Counted from the stretch's first letter, positions 20,301-35,300 are shown. The stretch: 45,929 nucleotides of DNA from Podochytrium sp. JEL0797 (GCA_027596195.1 JADGJG010000090.1:1-45929); one strand, 5' to 3'. Notes: generated by a model from the sequence alone, not told the origin. Translations and numbers: made by a program.

Positions 20301-23300
20301 CGGTCCAAGAAGTTGCAAGCCGATCCGGCTCTTGTGGCTGACTGGGAAGAGTTTTCGACGCTCGTCAAGTCCTTCTCGGCCCAACTCGACCACCTCAAAA
20401 ACTCGTTCCTGTTTTCGTTTGTCGAAGGAACTTTGGTCAAGGCCATCACACGCGGTGATTGGATCTTGTTGGACGAAGTCAACCTCGCCAGTGCCGAAAC
20501 TTTGGAATCCCTGTCGGGAATCCTGCAAAGCCCCACGGGCTCCATCCTCCTGCTCGAACGAGGCGACACGGAACCCATCAAGCGCCATCCCGATTTCAGA
20601 CTCTTTGCGTGCATGAACCCAGCCAACGACGCGGGCAAGCGCGACCTGCCTCCAGGTCTCTTGTCGCGCTTCACGGAAATGTGGGTCGACTCGCCCGACA
20701 CGGTCCCACAAGACCTGGCGCTCATTATCCGACGACACTTGCACTCTGTTCTTCCACCCCCCACTCAAGGCGGTAACGCGATGGTGGCGGACATTAGCGA
20801 CTTCCACACGGCCGTCAAAACGGCTTCGGACGGCGGGTTCCTCGTGGACGGGTCTGGACACAAGGTGTACTTCAACCTTCGTACGCTCACTCGGGCGTTG
20901 GGCTTCGCGTCGTCGTGTACGCCCAAGTATGGGTTGCGTCGAAGTGTGTATGAAGGGTGCCAGATGACGTATGCGACGATTTTGGGCAAGGACTCGTTGG
21001 AAGTGATTCACAAGCTGTTTGAGAAGCATTTGTTGAACGGGATCAAGAACATGGGGTCGTTTTTGAAGAGCATTCCCAAGATTCCGGACGTGGAGGCCAA
21101 TGCGCACATTTTGTTTGGGGCGTATTGGATCCAGCGGGGACCGTTGGAGTTGCAGGAGGCGGAAAAGTATGTGTTGACGCCGAGTGTGGAGATGAATTTG
21201 AGTCGGTTGGCGCGTGCTGTCATGTCGAGCAAGTATCCCGTGTTGATTCAGGGCCCCACGTCTGCGGGAAAGACGAGTATGGTTGAGTACTTGGCTGCGA
21301 GGACGGGCCATCGGTTTATTCGTGTCAACAACCACGAGCACACGGATTTGCAGGAGTACATTGGAACGTATGTGTCGAATGCGGAGGGAAAGCTTGTGTT
21401 CCGAGAGGTATGATCACTCGCTTGTTTGTTTTTCGATCAAGTTTTGTAACAGTTTTTTTGTGGTAGGGTGTTCTCGTTGAAGCTTTGAGAAAGGGACACT
21501 GGATCGTATTGGACGAACTCAACTTGGCTCCTTCCGACGTGATGGAGTCCCTGAACCGTCTGTTGGACGACAACCGCGAACTCCTGATCCCCGAAACTCA
21601 AGAAATCGTGCGCCCACACCCGGGATTCATGCTCTTCGCCACCCAGAACCCACCCGGTCTCTACGGTGGTCGCAAGCAACTGTCGCGCGCGTTCCGCTCG
21701 CGTTTCATTGAACTCCATTTCGACGACATTCCCGAACCCGAGTTGAGCATCATTCTCGAGAAGCGGTGTCGCTTGCCGCCGAGCCATTCGGCCAAGATTG
21801 TGGCCACGTACAAGGGGTTGCAAAATGCGCGACAGCGGTCGCGCATCTTTGAGGGCAAGAATGCGTTTGCGACGTTGCGAGACTTGTTTCGATGGGGAAA
21901 CCGGCCTGTGGAGAATATCCAAGACTTGGCCGAGAATGGGTTCATGGTGTTGGCTGAAAAGTCGCGGCGGGAGGACGAGAAGCAAGTTGTGCGGGAGGTG
22001 TTGGAGCAGACATTCCGGTTGAAAATCGATCCTTCTGAAATGTATGATCGCGACTGGAAGCTGTTTATGGCGACGGTGGAGTGTACGAGTGATTTTGTGA
22101 AGGAGATTGTTTGGACGGATGTGAGTTTTTTGGTTTTGGCTTTGGGGTGGTTTTCTGATGCTTTTTTTATCTTTTTTTTTCATAGGCGATGAAGCGGCTG
22201 TTTGTGCTCGTGTTGAAGTGTATTGCGAATGCAGAGCCGATTTTGTTGGTTGGGTGAGTAATCGTCTTGTTTTGGTTCTTGTGATGGCAGAAGTGCTAAT
22301 CGCGTTTTTTCATCCCACTTCAGAGAAACCGGGTGTGGAAAAACCACCGTTTGCCAGATTCTGACCACGATGATGGGCATCAACCTTCAAATTGTCAACG
22401 CGCATGCTGGAAGTGAAACGTCCGACTTCCTTGGTTCCATGCGTCCAGTGAGAGGAAGAGATCGCACTGTTGCCGAAACGCTCGAGGCCATTGCGCATCT
22501 CTGGGAATCCATTGCTGCCGTCACAGGCGTCGAGTCGGACGCCGTTGCGGCCGCCAGCGTCAACAGCATGTTCTCCGAGTACAACGGCAGCCTCCAGATC
22601 ATGATTGATTTGCTCAAGACGCGTATGGGCCAGCTGCCTGAGCAGCAAGAGTCGTGGGACGAGTCTCTCGCCAAGATTGATCAGTTGCACTTGCAGTCCA
22701 AGAAGATGTTTGAATGGAGTGACGGTCCATTGGTCAACGCCATGCGCAAGGGCGAGGCGTTCTTGCTGGACGAGATTTCACTGGCGGATGATTCCGTGTT
22801 GGAGCGTTTGAACTCGGTGTTGGAGTCGGACCGTCTTCTCGTGTTGGCCGAGCGCGGTGCCGTGACGGCGGACGGGGTGGACGACAGCGACGTGACGCAT
22901 TCGCATGTCGAGGAGATTCGAGGCCACCAAAACTTTTCCTTCATGGCGACCATGAACCCCGGAGGAGACTATGGAAAGAAGGAGTTGAGTCCCGCACTGC
23001 GTAACCGTTTCACGGAGCTGTGGGTCCCTTCGATTGGTGACAAGAAGGACTTGACCATGATTATCAACCAGCGGTTGGAGTCTCTGGCGGCGCATGCCGA
23101 CAACACGGACGCGATTTCGGAGTTGTTGTTGGATTTCTTGGATTGGTTTGCCGGGAAGTTGGGGATGCTTCGGACGAGTATTGTGAGTCTGAGAGACATT
23201 ATGGCGTGGGTGGCTTTCATTACGACCATGGTGAATCAAGGAGGGCCCTCGGAGGCGGCAGACATGTTGCTGCTGTGCAAGTCTGTGTTCCACGGTGGCT

Positions 23301-26300
23301 GCATGGTCTTGTTGGATGGAATCGGTGTGAACCCGTTGTTTGGCACGATGCTTGGGAGCGCGGCTGCTGCAACGTTCAGAAAGGACTGCAGTCAGCGTCT
23401 CGCTGAAGACATTTACGCGCGCTTCTTGGCTGCTGGGGATTTGTCGCTGGAGTCGTTCTTGGTGGACATTAGCTTCTTTGTGGACAAGGTGACGATTGTT
23501 CGCGAGGACGATGTGTTTGGAATCCCGCCGTTCCTTGTCAAGTGTGGTCCGGAGGCGAGAAAGGACATCAAGTTTGCCTTGCATGCGCCCACAACGTCCA
23601 TCAACGCTCTGCGAGTCTTGAGGGCTCTTCGGTTGTCGAAGCCGGTGCTTCTTGAAGGGTGAGTTTGGGTCCTGGTTCTCGAGTTTTCCTTTGTTTCTAA
23701 CTCGCCTCGACTTGGTGTTTTCAGATCTCCTGGTGTTGGAAAGTCTTCGTTGATTGAGTCGCTGGCCACCACTTGCGGCTACTCGCTCTGCAGAATCAAC
23801 TTGAGTGAGCAGACGGATCTGATGGACCTGTTTGGAAGTGATTTGCCTGTGGAGGGTGGAAAGGGTGGAGAGTTTGCTTGGCGCGACGGTCCGTTCTTGT
23901 CGGCCATGAAGACGGGCCAGTGGGTGTTGTTGGATGAGTTGAATTTGGCGACTCAGCAAGTGTTGGAGGTAACAATCTCACAAGTGGGTTGCGTTGCGTG
24001 CTTTTTTCTGATCCTCTTTTTTTGCGGTTTCATGCAGGGTCTGAACGCGTGTTTGGATCATCGTGCCTCCGTGTATATCCCCGAGTTGAACCAGACGTTC
24101 GACTGCCACGCGAATTTTAGAGTGTTTGCTGCGCAGAACCCGCAGAATCAGGGTGGAGGGCGTAAGGGATTGCCCAAGAGTTTTGTGAACCGATTCACCC
24201 AGGTACATTTGTTTTGTGTTTGCTTTTTGTTGTCGGCGACATCGGTTTTTGACCCATCAAAAATTAGGTCTACATTGAGGCGCTTACGGGAGACGACATG
24301 GAGTTCATTCTCAAGAATCTGCACCCCGAAGCCGACCCGGCCATGGTCAAGCAAATGATCGACTTCAACCAAGCCATGCACCACGAGACCATGGTTGCGC
24401 ATGCGTTTGGATCGAGAGGAAGCCCCTGGGAATTCAACCTTCGTGACACGCTGCGATGGATTGAGTTGGTGGAGAGTGGAGAGTCTGCAGTCAGCCCGCA
24501 AGTGTTCTTGAACATGATGTACTGCCAGAAGATGCGCACGAATGCCGACGAAGCGGCTGTTCTCAAGCTGTTCAACCAGTTCTTTACTCCTGATGCGCTT
24601 CCCAAGTGTGCGTTTGAAATCACGGAGAGCGTGGTCAAGGTTGGGTCGTCTGTCTTGCGGAGAGTTGGAAGACGCCATCCGCACTCGCGTGGATACGTGA
24701 CTGGAGACAAGTTGGAAGTGCTGTCAACGCAGTTGCCTGTGTTGGAATCTCTCATCAAGTGCGTGGAAATGTCGTGGATGGCCATTCTGTGTGGTTCCGC
24801 GTCGAGCGGAAAGACGGCGATGGTCCGACTCTTGGCCAAGATGGCGGGACAGCAACTCGACGAATTTTCCATGAACAGTGGTATTGATGCGGTGGAGTTG
24901 TTAGGTGGATTTGAGCAGGTGGATTTGACGAGACGCGAACAGAGCGTTGTCAAGATGGTGGACCACTCTTTGGATGTTGTTTTCCGGTATTTCGGATCGG
25001 TCGAAGTGGTTGTGGATCGTGCCGATTTCTTCCAGCGCGTGTTCAGTCTGCAGACGCAGCTGCGTGGCTTGAGTGATACCTCTATACCCCTTCCTCTGGA
25101 CGCCATGCAGTCTCTGTTGGACAATCTGGCCGAGATTATCGAGTCCGTTGGCACCTCTTTGGAGTTGTTCCTGTTGGATGCCGGTGCCAAACTGCCTGCC
25201 GATATTTTGGAGGTCTGTCAACAACTCCGTCACCTGCGTGCTTCTGGAGTTCACGGTCAGTTTGAGTGGATCGACGGAACTCTCATCAAGGCTCTCGAGG
25301 AGGGCCGATGGATCCTGATCGACAACGCGAACATGTGTCCTGCGAGCGTGTTGGATCGTCTGAACCACTTGCTCGAGCCAAAGGGTGTGTTGATTGTCAA
25401 CGAGCGTGGTCTGGTCGATGGACAAATCAAGGTCATTCACCCGCATCCCAACTTCCGGATGTTCATGACCATGGATCCCCAGCTGGGTGAAATTTCGAGA
25501 GCCATGAGGAATCGTGGTGTAGAGTTGTTCATTCGCTCTTCGGACGGGGACCAAGAGAGTGCCGTCCAGTCGATCGAGAAGCTTCAAGACGTCGTCAGCC
25601 TCTTGAACACGAACGGTTTGCCCGGAGCGGCGCTTCCGGCCAAGCTTCTTCATCTTCACAAGGAAATGTCGGTTCTGTTCCGGAAGCTGCATGTTGCCTT
25701 TGACGATTCGAATTCGATGTTGATCAAGTTTGTGCGGTTGGCGGTGGAGCGTTTGGAACGCGGTGTGGTTTGGAGCGAGGCTGCGAAGCAATCCATTTTG
25801 GACGTTTACGTGGACCTGGCGGCTGTTCAAACACTCCCCGAGGAAGCGGCGACGCCTCTTCTTGATTGTGTCGCTCTAGTCGTCGAGCACGTCAGCGGCC
25901 AATCGTCAAGACCCGTGGATATCGCTGCCGGAAGCTGGCCGATTCGCATCTCTGGCCGATTTACGATTGAGGAATCGAATCTTTCGCGCGTGACGATGGA
26001 GTCTTCGTTGGTGTTGAAGTTTGCAACTGCGCAGAACGAGGTGACTCTTGACGTGACGAGCGGTCTTGCGACCGAGCTGCAAGACCTCCTTCTTCCATTG
26101 CCGAAGGTGTCGTCTCTGCTTCGTTCTTCGTGTATGCAGTTTGTGGAGCATTCCATGGTGCCGGTTGCCGTTGGAATCAAGGCGAGACTGCTTCACCACG
26201 TTACCGAGAGATACGCCGTTCATGCTGCAGCGGGTGAACTCGAGATTGGTGCCAAGTTGCTCGAATTTGTTGCGGCTTCGACTGAGGTGCGAGACTTGTT

Positions 26301-29300
26301 CCTTTGATCGCCTTCCGACTTTTTATTAATTATTTTGTTATTTCCAGGACCCCAAATCGCCCAAATTCGACGTCTTGCTTCGTTTGTGCGAGTTTGAAAT
26401 CATTGAGTCGGTGATTTCGTCCAACTCGGTCAGCTCCATTATCAGCCAGTCCAAACTGTTCTTCCACAATCAAGTATCCGAGCACAACTTGGCCCATCCG
26501 GTGTTCAAGTACCTGTACGCGTTCCTCCACAACCTGCGTGAATGCATTCTCGCCATTCTGTCAGGCAACGAGCTGGCTCAGTATGATGTATACCTCTTTG
26601 ATGGTTCTCCGCTTCCCAACTGCGTTTTAATTCCGAGATCGTTTTTTCAGGATATCCAACAAGTTCTCTATTCCGCGGAATACTTGCTTCGTCTTCTGGA
26701 CTCGGAATCGTTGAACCCAACGGATCTGGTGTTTGCCTTCCAGTCGACCTTGCAGACCGTCAAAAAGTCGCCGGCTATCACGAGCGAACTGACACAGCCG
26801 TCGTTCAGCGTCACCGAGAAGCTGTTGGAATCCATCGAAGGGTGCTACTCGACGCTGGATATTCGATCGTTTGAAAGTCTGTCGGCTCTCTGGCGCAACT
26901 CGTCGGTCAAGACCTTGCGAAACGAGCCCCTCATTGAAATCGAGCAGGAGTTTACTTCCTTGAGCAGTCGCCTAAGTTTGGAAGGAAAGAGTGTGAAAGG
27001 TGCGTGTGTGTGTGCGGTGTTAGTTGTCTCCAAACGGGTTTCTGATCATGAGTGAAAAACTAGACGCCATTTCGCATCCTTTGATGGTTGTTGAATCCAA
27101 GATCAAGCACTCCATTCTTGAAGCCGTTTCAACGCTGTATTACTTGGACGAGTCTTCTTTGACGGATGAGTCGGCGGACATGTTGAAAATGATCTCTCAA
27201 GTTCCAACGGTAACACAAAACTGTAAATTTTGCTCGCTTCAAGGTCTAAATTGTATTTGCCCATTCAGGATTTGACCGCACATTTCGATGCCCTGGACGC
27301 CAGCGATGCGTTGGTTGCCAAATTCTTTGATGCAGAAAACCCTCTGCAAGAGCCGCTCACGGCTCTGGAAACTCTCGGAGGTCGCGGTGTCGCGTTTGGT
27401 TTGATGCCCATCACGGAAATCAAGTCTTTGCGTACCCAGAGCTTGCTCTTGGCGCGTTTGACGGCGTTGATTCTTGATTCGGACTCCATGTCCAAGAAGA
27501 AGGTAATATTCGCCGCTTCCGCACACATGAACCATCGCAAAGTCTAATTTTCGCCTCGCTTATCAAATTTCAGGCCGATGTTTTGCTGCTTGTGGGAGAA
27601 ATACAAGATTTGATCAACTACGAGATTGGCGAGACGTTGAATCTGTCTCAGAATTTGCAGCCGTTGCAGCGAATCGTTTGGATGTTGAATTCAAAGTGGA
27701 TCAACAGCGTGGCGGGTATGTTGTCGCGAATTCTTTTCTCGTTGCCGTTCTAATTCGCTGTGTTCCAGACGAGCAATTTATCCCGCAAATCAAGGACATT
27801 TTGTACGAGGCTGCCTACCGATACCACCAACGCATGTGGCAAAACTCGTGCACGGTCTTGCTCGCTTCCGATACCTACAAGCGGGACATCCTGATTTGTC
27901 ACGGAAACGTGCACGAGGTTCCAAAAGCCATCACCAACGCTCCTGTGGTCAACATTTTGAGCGGTCCCGAGATTCTGCGTCAATCAATGAACACCAAGAT
28001 GGGAATGAATCTGCTGTGAGTACACTTCTAATTTTTGTTTCTTTAATCGAGCGCTTGTTGAATATTTTCGTTCGCAGTGGCACCTTGAACCATGTTCCGA
28101 TTTATGGGTTCCAGAGCAAGGTCGATCAAATCCAGAAGCTGGCCACCGTTCTCAACGAGCCGTTGGTGCCAGATTATGTTTTGGAATCGCTGAAAGGAGA
28201 TGTCAACATGGTCTTCCTTCTCTTGGAGCAGGTTTGTACTTATTCGAAGGAGGAATAATGCGCCATTTTTCTAATTCGAACTTTCGACAAACATCAGATC
28301 GTGTCTGGGCATGAACACTACTTTGTTGCCGAGACGTTTGCCCAGCTGACGGCCTCGCTTCTCAGCTTGCGGGGCTCGCTTTTGGTTTCGCCACATGCTG
28401 CCGCTTCTACCATCGAAAGCATCAAGGGCCAGTTGCAACCTATTCCCGAGAAGCAGAACAAGTACTTGCGGAGCGTTTTCGATGCCTTTTCGGAGATTGC
28501 TGCCACCGGCTTGAGTGTTTCGGTGATGGGGAAAGTTTGGGTGTCCGTGTCGATGGCGTTCCTGCGGTCTTATCTTCCCTCGACTCCGATCGATCCCGCG
28601 CTCTCTGCTCAAACTCAGCTCGACATTCTGTCAAGCATCAGCGAGCGAATCAAGTCCGACATTCTCGTCAACATGGAGCTCGATTTCTTGGCCAAGGCCG
28701 ATTCCCAGACGTCTCACGAAGAGAGCACGGATTCTCTGCGCGGCATCCTCGCTTCCCAGAAAAAGATTCGAAGCAGAATGGTGTACCGACCCGAGCAGTC
28801 TCAGATTGGTGCCATCGTCAACGACCTGTCCCACCTCGGCAACAACGTTCTGCGTGACGAAATCGTCTCGCTCTGTCTCGCGGATGCCAACGATACCAAG
28901 CAAAAGACGTTCTTGCAGGAGAGTCTTCAAGCGTTCATCCAACGAATGGAGACCAAATACCCCCTGTATCGCGACATTCTGCAACCGGTCTTCTTGAGCG
29001 TATACCAGTTGAGGCTCGGGTTGTCTTCGTTGGCGGCGGACCAAGAGGATTACTACGAGATTTCGTCGGAGGTGAACCGGTTGATGGGTTGTTTGTTGGA
29101 GTTCACCGGATTCCTGAAACCGGAGGATTTGACGGGTCCTGGCTTCTCGTCGGCGTTGAAGGACATTTCCAAGATCTCGTCCAAGGAGAACGAAATTTCG
29201 ACCCTCATCTCTGTCATTCGGCGCTTCTGTTGGGGAATCGAGTACCAGCAGCACATCTCCGAGTCGGATCTTGTCATTATTCACGATTGGTTCAACGAGT

Positions 29301-32300
29301 TGTCCGAGAAATGGGTGGAGGCTGAGGCGTTGGTGTCGAAGCATGAGAAGGAAAAGGATGAGCTGTACAAGTTCAAGGAGCGCACGCACGAGGTGCTGAC
29401 GGAGGCTGAGATTGAGGAAGCCGATTTACTCGAGATTTTCCCCGACTTCTACGACGAGTTTGAGGAAGTCCAAGACGAAGAGGACCCGCACGTGAAGACC
29501 CTGCCGGCGCTTCTCACCACGACCACCCCCGAGCCTTCGACTACGCCTGTGAAGCTGGACGACTCGGTCGCCTTCGAGGTCCGCGCAATGCATGAGCAAA
29601 TGTTCCGTGCCACGTCCGTGTCCTTGACGAACCACCAGCTGCGCGAGTCGTACCAGACGGTGTACATGAACACGTTCGAGGCGTCCGCCAAGGTGTTTGA
29701 CACGACCATCAACCCGTTGGACTTCAAGTACGAGCTGAGCAGTCGCGCCGGAAAGATTGTGGTCGCTCAAATGCGTCTCGATTCGTTGACGGCCATTGAC
29801 GAGGAAGTCAAGATGTCCGAGAACTTTGACTTTTACCGCGACCACAACGTTACCGAGGCCCAGAGACTGCAGTCCATGTTGAAGACGTTAGATGGGATGG
29901 TTGGGAAGTTGATTGACGAGTGGCCTGAAAACGCCATCTTGTTGAACATTCGCGTCATGAACAACCGTCTCGCCTCGTTTGCCATCACGTCGCCCATCAT
30001 GAAGCTGCTGACGGGAGTGGAGCTGCTGTTCCAGAAGTGTCACGAGTGGGAGACTTACGCGAGTTCGGCCGTTTCGTTGAAGAGTCACTTGGAGCAAATG
30101 ACGCTGTTGATTGTGAGGTGGAGAAAGTTGGAGCTCCAGTCGTGGAAGAACTTGTTGAAAAACGAGGACCGCCTCGCGGACATGAAGTCGTCCAAGCTGT
30201 GGTTCCACTTGTTCCGGTCGTTGATTGGTCCAGCGCTTGCTTACGTGAGTTGTTGGTGTTCTTGTTTTCGAGTTTTCTGAACTGAAATCGCGTTTGTTAT
30301 TCAGGCCAGCGACGATTCCCGAGGTGAAGCTAACGAAGCTGAGCTGGTTGCCATTTTGGATCAGCTGATTCTCTCGTCGTCGATCGGTGAATACGAGGGC
30401 CGTTTGAACTTGGTCATGTCGTTCCATAAGCACCTCGCGGCCATCCGCAAGGAAGCTCGCTTCACCAAGTCCATTGACACGATGATGAACGTCTTGTGGA
30501 ACATCCACCGCTATTACTCGCAGTTCTCGGAGCACATCAAGGCCCACATCGAAGCCCAGCGCAAGCCGATCGTCAAGGAGCTCGACGGATACGTCCGTAT
30601 TGCCACGTGGAAGGACGTGAATGTGTACGCGCTCAAGGAGAGTTCCAAAAAGTCACACTACCACCTCCACAAGTTTGTCAAGAAGTACCGCGAGATTCTC
30701 GGTGGACCCGTGGGTGACGTGATCACGGCGTACACTCAGCAGGTGGTGTTGGAGAGCGGGGTGGTTAGCTCCAAGAAGAAGAAGGTGCCTCAAACGCTGT
30801 ACTCACCGAGCGAGGCGTCTTTGATTTCTACGAGCGAGATTGCGGCCACCTGGGCTGGTCAGCGTGATTGTTCCAAGTATCTTGCGCGCATGCGTAGTCT
30901 CTCGCGCGTTCTTGTTGCTGGTATGTGTTCTTGACGTTTTCTCTGATTTCGCATTCTAAATCACCTTTTTTTTAGATCCTCACAACGAGTCCACGAAGGA
31001 GGGTGTCGAGGACTTGATTACGACCATTATTGAGCGTATTCAGTTCTTCCAAACCCCGCCCGAAGAAGGCGCCACTGTCGTCAAGGGCCAACGCATGATC
31101 CGCAAGAAAGCTCTTGTGGACCTTCTCAAGTACCTCGAGTATCTGGGTCTTTCTCCCAACAGTTCTGTTCGTCACAGCAGCAACCAAGACCCGACTTACC
31201 TGTTCAGTCGTCCCAAGCTTGACGTTGCACACTCGCTCGTCGAAACGTTGCGTCTGGAAGGCATCGACACGAGCATGAACGCCACGAGTGCCACGTTGTT
31301 CAAACAAGCCGATGTGTACTTTTTCAAGGTCCTCACACGCATGGCGAGCGTGCGCGAAGCGTCAATTTCGTACAACAAGGACATCTCGGACCGCGAAAAG
31401 ACCAAGAGTCTCAGTTTCTTGGAGCACTTGTTGCACATGTTGATTGACGAGCGCAACACTCTCGCGGCTGCTGTTGCTTCCGTGTCGGCTCCCGCGCTCG
31501 AATGCGCACGACGATGTTTTATGCAGTTGAAGGGGGGTGACAAGGGTCGTTTCGCGCCGTTGAAGGCTGGGTACGAAGTCACGCAGGCGGTAATTGAAGC
31601 GCACAAGAAGGCGTTGGACGAGACGGACGCGTTTATCACGCAGGCGTTGATTGTGATGGAATGCATCTGCAAGGCCGGCTCTCTGTCTCGCGACGCGATT
31701 GCCCCCATTGCTGCGATCCAAGCGTCCCTGACCCCCGTTCGGACCCGCATCAGCGCCGTCCTCGCCGCATATTGTTTCAAGGAAGCCGGCGCCCTCGTGC
31801 CGTTCCTCGTCACTTCCGAAATCCACGACGCGTTGGAATCCGTCGCATCGAGTCTGTCACAGGCCCTCACGGACCTTCAACGCGTGTCGACACAATACGC
31901 GTCCATCTCGTGGCTCTTTGACAACGTTTGCGCGCGCATTTCGATCGTATCTGTGACGTTGAACGAATCCCTCGCGTCCATCCAGCTGGACACGGTTTCC
32001 ACCACCGTCTCCTCCGTCGCAGCCCAATGCGACACCCTCGTTGACGCGATCCTCGTTGCCTTCCAAGATCTCCGTCCCAAACCGGACCCCTTGTCCCTCA
32101 AACACCCCCACGATCCCATCGACCCCACCGCGGACCCCGAAATCGACGAATTTGGGCTCCAAAAATCGAACCTCGCGAGCTCTCATGCAACCTTCAAGGC
32201 CACGTTCCAAGACACGCGGGTCGCGACGCTTGCGGGGACTCTCGAAACGATCTTGCGCGATGCCACGCGTGTGGGGACACCGCAGGACGTGTTGGCGTGT

Positions 32301-35300
32301 TCGCACCTCGTGGGACACATGTACCCCTTGCTGCAGCAGTATCTCCTCATGTACCAGTTCAAAGTGTATGAGCTTGTTGGGTTCCACCGTGTCGTGAGCA
32401 AACTCGCGTACGTGTTGTCCAACTCGTTTTCGATCTTGTTCAAGAACGGGTTCTGTTTGCCCAAGGACGAGGAGGAGCAGGATGATTCGCAGCAGGATGA
32501 GGAGGCTGCGACTGGGATGGGGATTGGGGAAGGGGAGGGGACGAAGGATGTGAGTAATGAGATTGAGGATGAGTCCCAGGTCGAAGGGTTGAAGAACGAT
32601 GAGCCTGCACCCAAGCCTGACAAGAAGCTGAAGGAGGAAAAGGAAGGGGTGGAGATGGATGGTGACTTTGACGGCGCGTTGGAGGATGTGAGTGATGATG
32701 GGGAGAATGATGAGTCGGGTGATGAGAAGGAGGAGAAGGAGACGGATCAGGAGCAGATGGGAGACTTGGACCGTGATTTGGCGGATGTGGTGGATGAGAA
32801 GTTGTGGGATGGGGATGATGAGAAGCAGCAGGAGGAGGAGGCCAAGACGGAACGCGACTCCAAGGCTGAGAGTAAGCCTGGGGAGATGGATCTCGTGGCC
32901 AAGGAGGAGGATTCGAAGGCTGGGAAGGAGCCGCCGCCCAAGCCTGAGGAGAAGGATGCGGCGGATGCGGCTGCCGACGAGGCCAAGGAGGAGGATGGCG
33001 GTGATGAGGAGGATGGTGACGACGAGCCTGACAAGATGCCGGAGGATGACCGTATCAACGACATGGATCAGCAGTACGAAGACAACACGGGTGTGAAGCC
33101 CACGTCTGGGATTGAAGACGATGATTCGCAGGAGAAGGGTGACGAGGAGGATGAGATGGATTTGCCTGAAGACATGAATTTGGACGACGGCAAGGATGGA
33201 GGGAAGGAGGATGATGGGATGGAGGACATGAATTTGGACAAGGACGACGACCAGCCTGACAGTCCCATGGGGGAGAACCAAGATTTGGACGACATGGAGG
33301 AGGAGAAGTTCCCCACGGAGGATGCTGAGGACCAGATGGATCGTCTCGATGAGAATGCGGAGGATGAGGAGATGGCGGAGCAGGAGGACGAGCCAACTGC
33401 TGGCGACGACCCCGTGCAAGACCAGCTGCCGAAGGAGAACCAAGAGGTCATGAACACGGAGCAACCCGACGAAGAGAAGGAGGGCGAGGAGGAGGAGGAG
33501 AAGCCGCAAACCAACGCGCGCGACAAGAACTTGGGCAACGCCGATACCCAAACGACCAAGGACGAAGTGGTGAATGCGGCTGCCGAGACGGAAAACGACC
33601 AAAACGACAACTCCAACGACGCCAACGCAACTGCGGATTCGGGTCAGGACAGTCAACGTCGCGATGGAGGAGCCAACGACGTGGCCAACGAGCGCGAGTC
33701 TCAAGACCAAAACGAGAGCGAGCGCCAAAAGAACCAAGACTCGGATTTCAACCCTCACCGCAGTCTCGGCGACGCGACCAAGAAGTGGATGAACCGCATC
33801 AAGAACCTGTTTGATCGCGACACGACGTTGGAGGAGAAGCCGCAGCCGGATGTTGTGCAGAAGGACGAGAACGAGGCCGAGGAGGGTGACGATTTCGAGT
33901 TTGTCGAGAACGACGAGTCTTCGTTTGACGCGCAGGTGTTGCATTCGGCGGATTCGGAGCAGATGAACCAGATGGACCAGAAGGCGCTGGCAGAGGAGAA
34001 GACGAACGACGATTTGATGGATGTCGATGAGGAGGAGCCCGAAGACGATGAGGCAGACGGCGACGCGTCCAAAGACCAGGCTCCGAAGGAGTCCAAGAAC
34101 GAGGAGGACAAGATGGAGAACCAGGGGAAGGTCAAGAACGGTCCTAAGTTTGGAAAGTTGGCCGACAAGGACGAGAAGGCTGCCGATGAGGAGGATGAGG
34201 AGGAGGCCGGGGAGCAGCAGGAGCGTGATTTGGAGGAGGAGATGTTGGACGATGAGAGGAGGAAGTTGCACGAGGCCACCAACGGCGACATGGAGGATGA
34301 AGACGAGCTGGAACCGCTCGACGAGGCTGCGTTGCAGGAGTTGCGTTTGCAGCTGCAAGAGTCTACCGACGAATGGCGCAAGCACGGTCAAGACTTGAGT
34401 GAGGCCCGCGCTCTCTGGCGGTCATACTCGTCGTTGACGCGCGAATTGTCGTTTGCGCTGTGCGAGTCGTTGCGGTTGATTCTGGAACCCACGCTGGCGA
34501 CCAAGCTGAAGGGCGACTACCGTGCCGGAAAGCGTCTCAACATGCGCAAGGTGATTGCATACATTGCGAGTCAGTTCAAGAAGGACAAGATTTGGCTGCG
34601 CCGCACGCGACCGTCGAAGCGCACGTACCAGATCATGATCACGATCGACGATTCCAAGTCCATGGCCGAGTCCAAGTCTGTGGAACTCGCGTTCGAGTCG
34701 CTGTCCATGATTTCCAAGGCCTTGACGCAGTTGGAGGTTGGGGAAATCTCTGTAGTTTCGTTTGGCGAGCAAGTTCGTCAGTTGCATCCGTTCGACAAGC
34801 CGTTCTCTGACGAGTCTGGAGCCGAAGTGATTCACAATTTCACTTTCAACCAAGAGTAAGTTTCTGTTGCTGGTGTTTTTGGTTGGAATTTCAGATATTG
34901 ATACAATGTTTTTTGTTTTCAGTGGAACCCATGTTCGCAAGATGATGGAAACTACCACTGATCTGTTCCAAACGGCGCGACACACGAGCCAGGGTAGCTC
35001 TGAGCTCTGGCAGCTGCAAATCATCATTTCTGACGGTATTCTGGAAGACCACGCTGCGGTTCGTGCGCTCGTGCGACAGGCAGCGAATGCGCGCATCATG
35101 GTGGTGTTTGTGGTGTTGGACAAGCGCGGTGACCGCGACTCGATTCTGCGCATGACGAACGTGTCGTATACTTCGTCTGGGCTGCAAATGACGCGGTACA
35201 TGGACACATTCCCGTTCGACTTTTACGTGGTGTTGAACCGGATTGAGGATTTGCCGGAGGTGTTGTCGGACACGTTGCGGCAGTACTTTTCTTTTGTGAC

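Noticed and set aside
22778..23959. Long minus-strand frames here and at 20271-21341
   Set aside because: They are antisense to AAA modules of midasin and consist of Arg/Gln/His-rich translation with no domain.
24793..25330. AAA6 of midasin as a damaged module because Walker B lacks Glu (WILIDNANMCP)
   Set aside because: The rest of the module is intact, and I recall midasin AAA6 varying at this position in other species, so it is noted rather than called a defect.
31857..34391. An 844-codon open frame on the minus strand, rich in Leu, Ile and Val
   Set aside because: It is antisense to the Asp/Glu-rich tract of midasin. Reverse complements of GAG/GAT/GAC codons give Leu/Ile/Val codons without stops, which explains its length.
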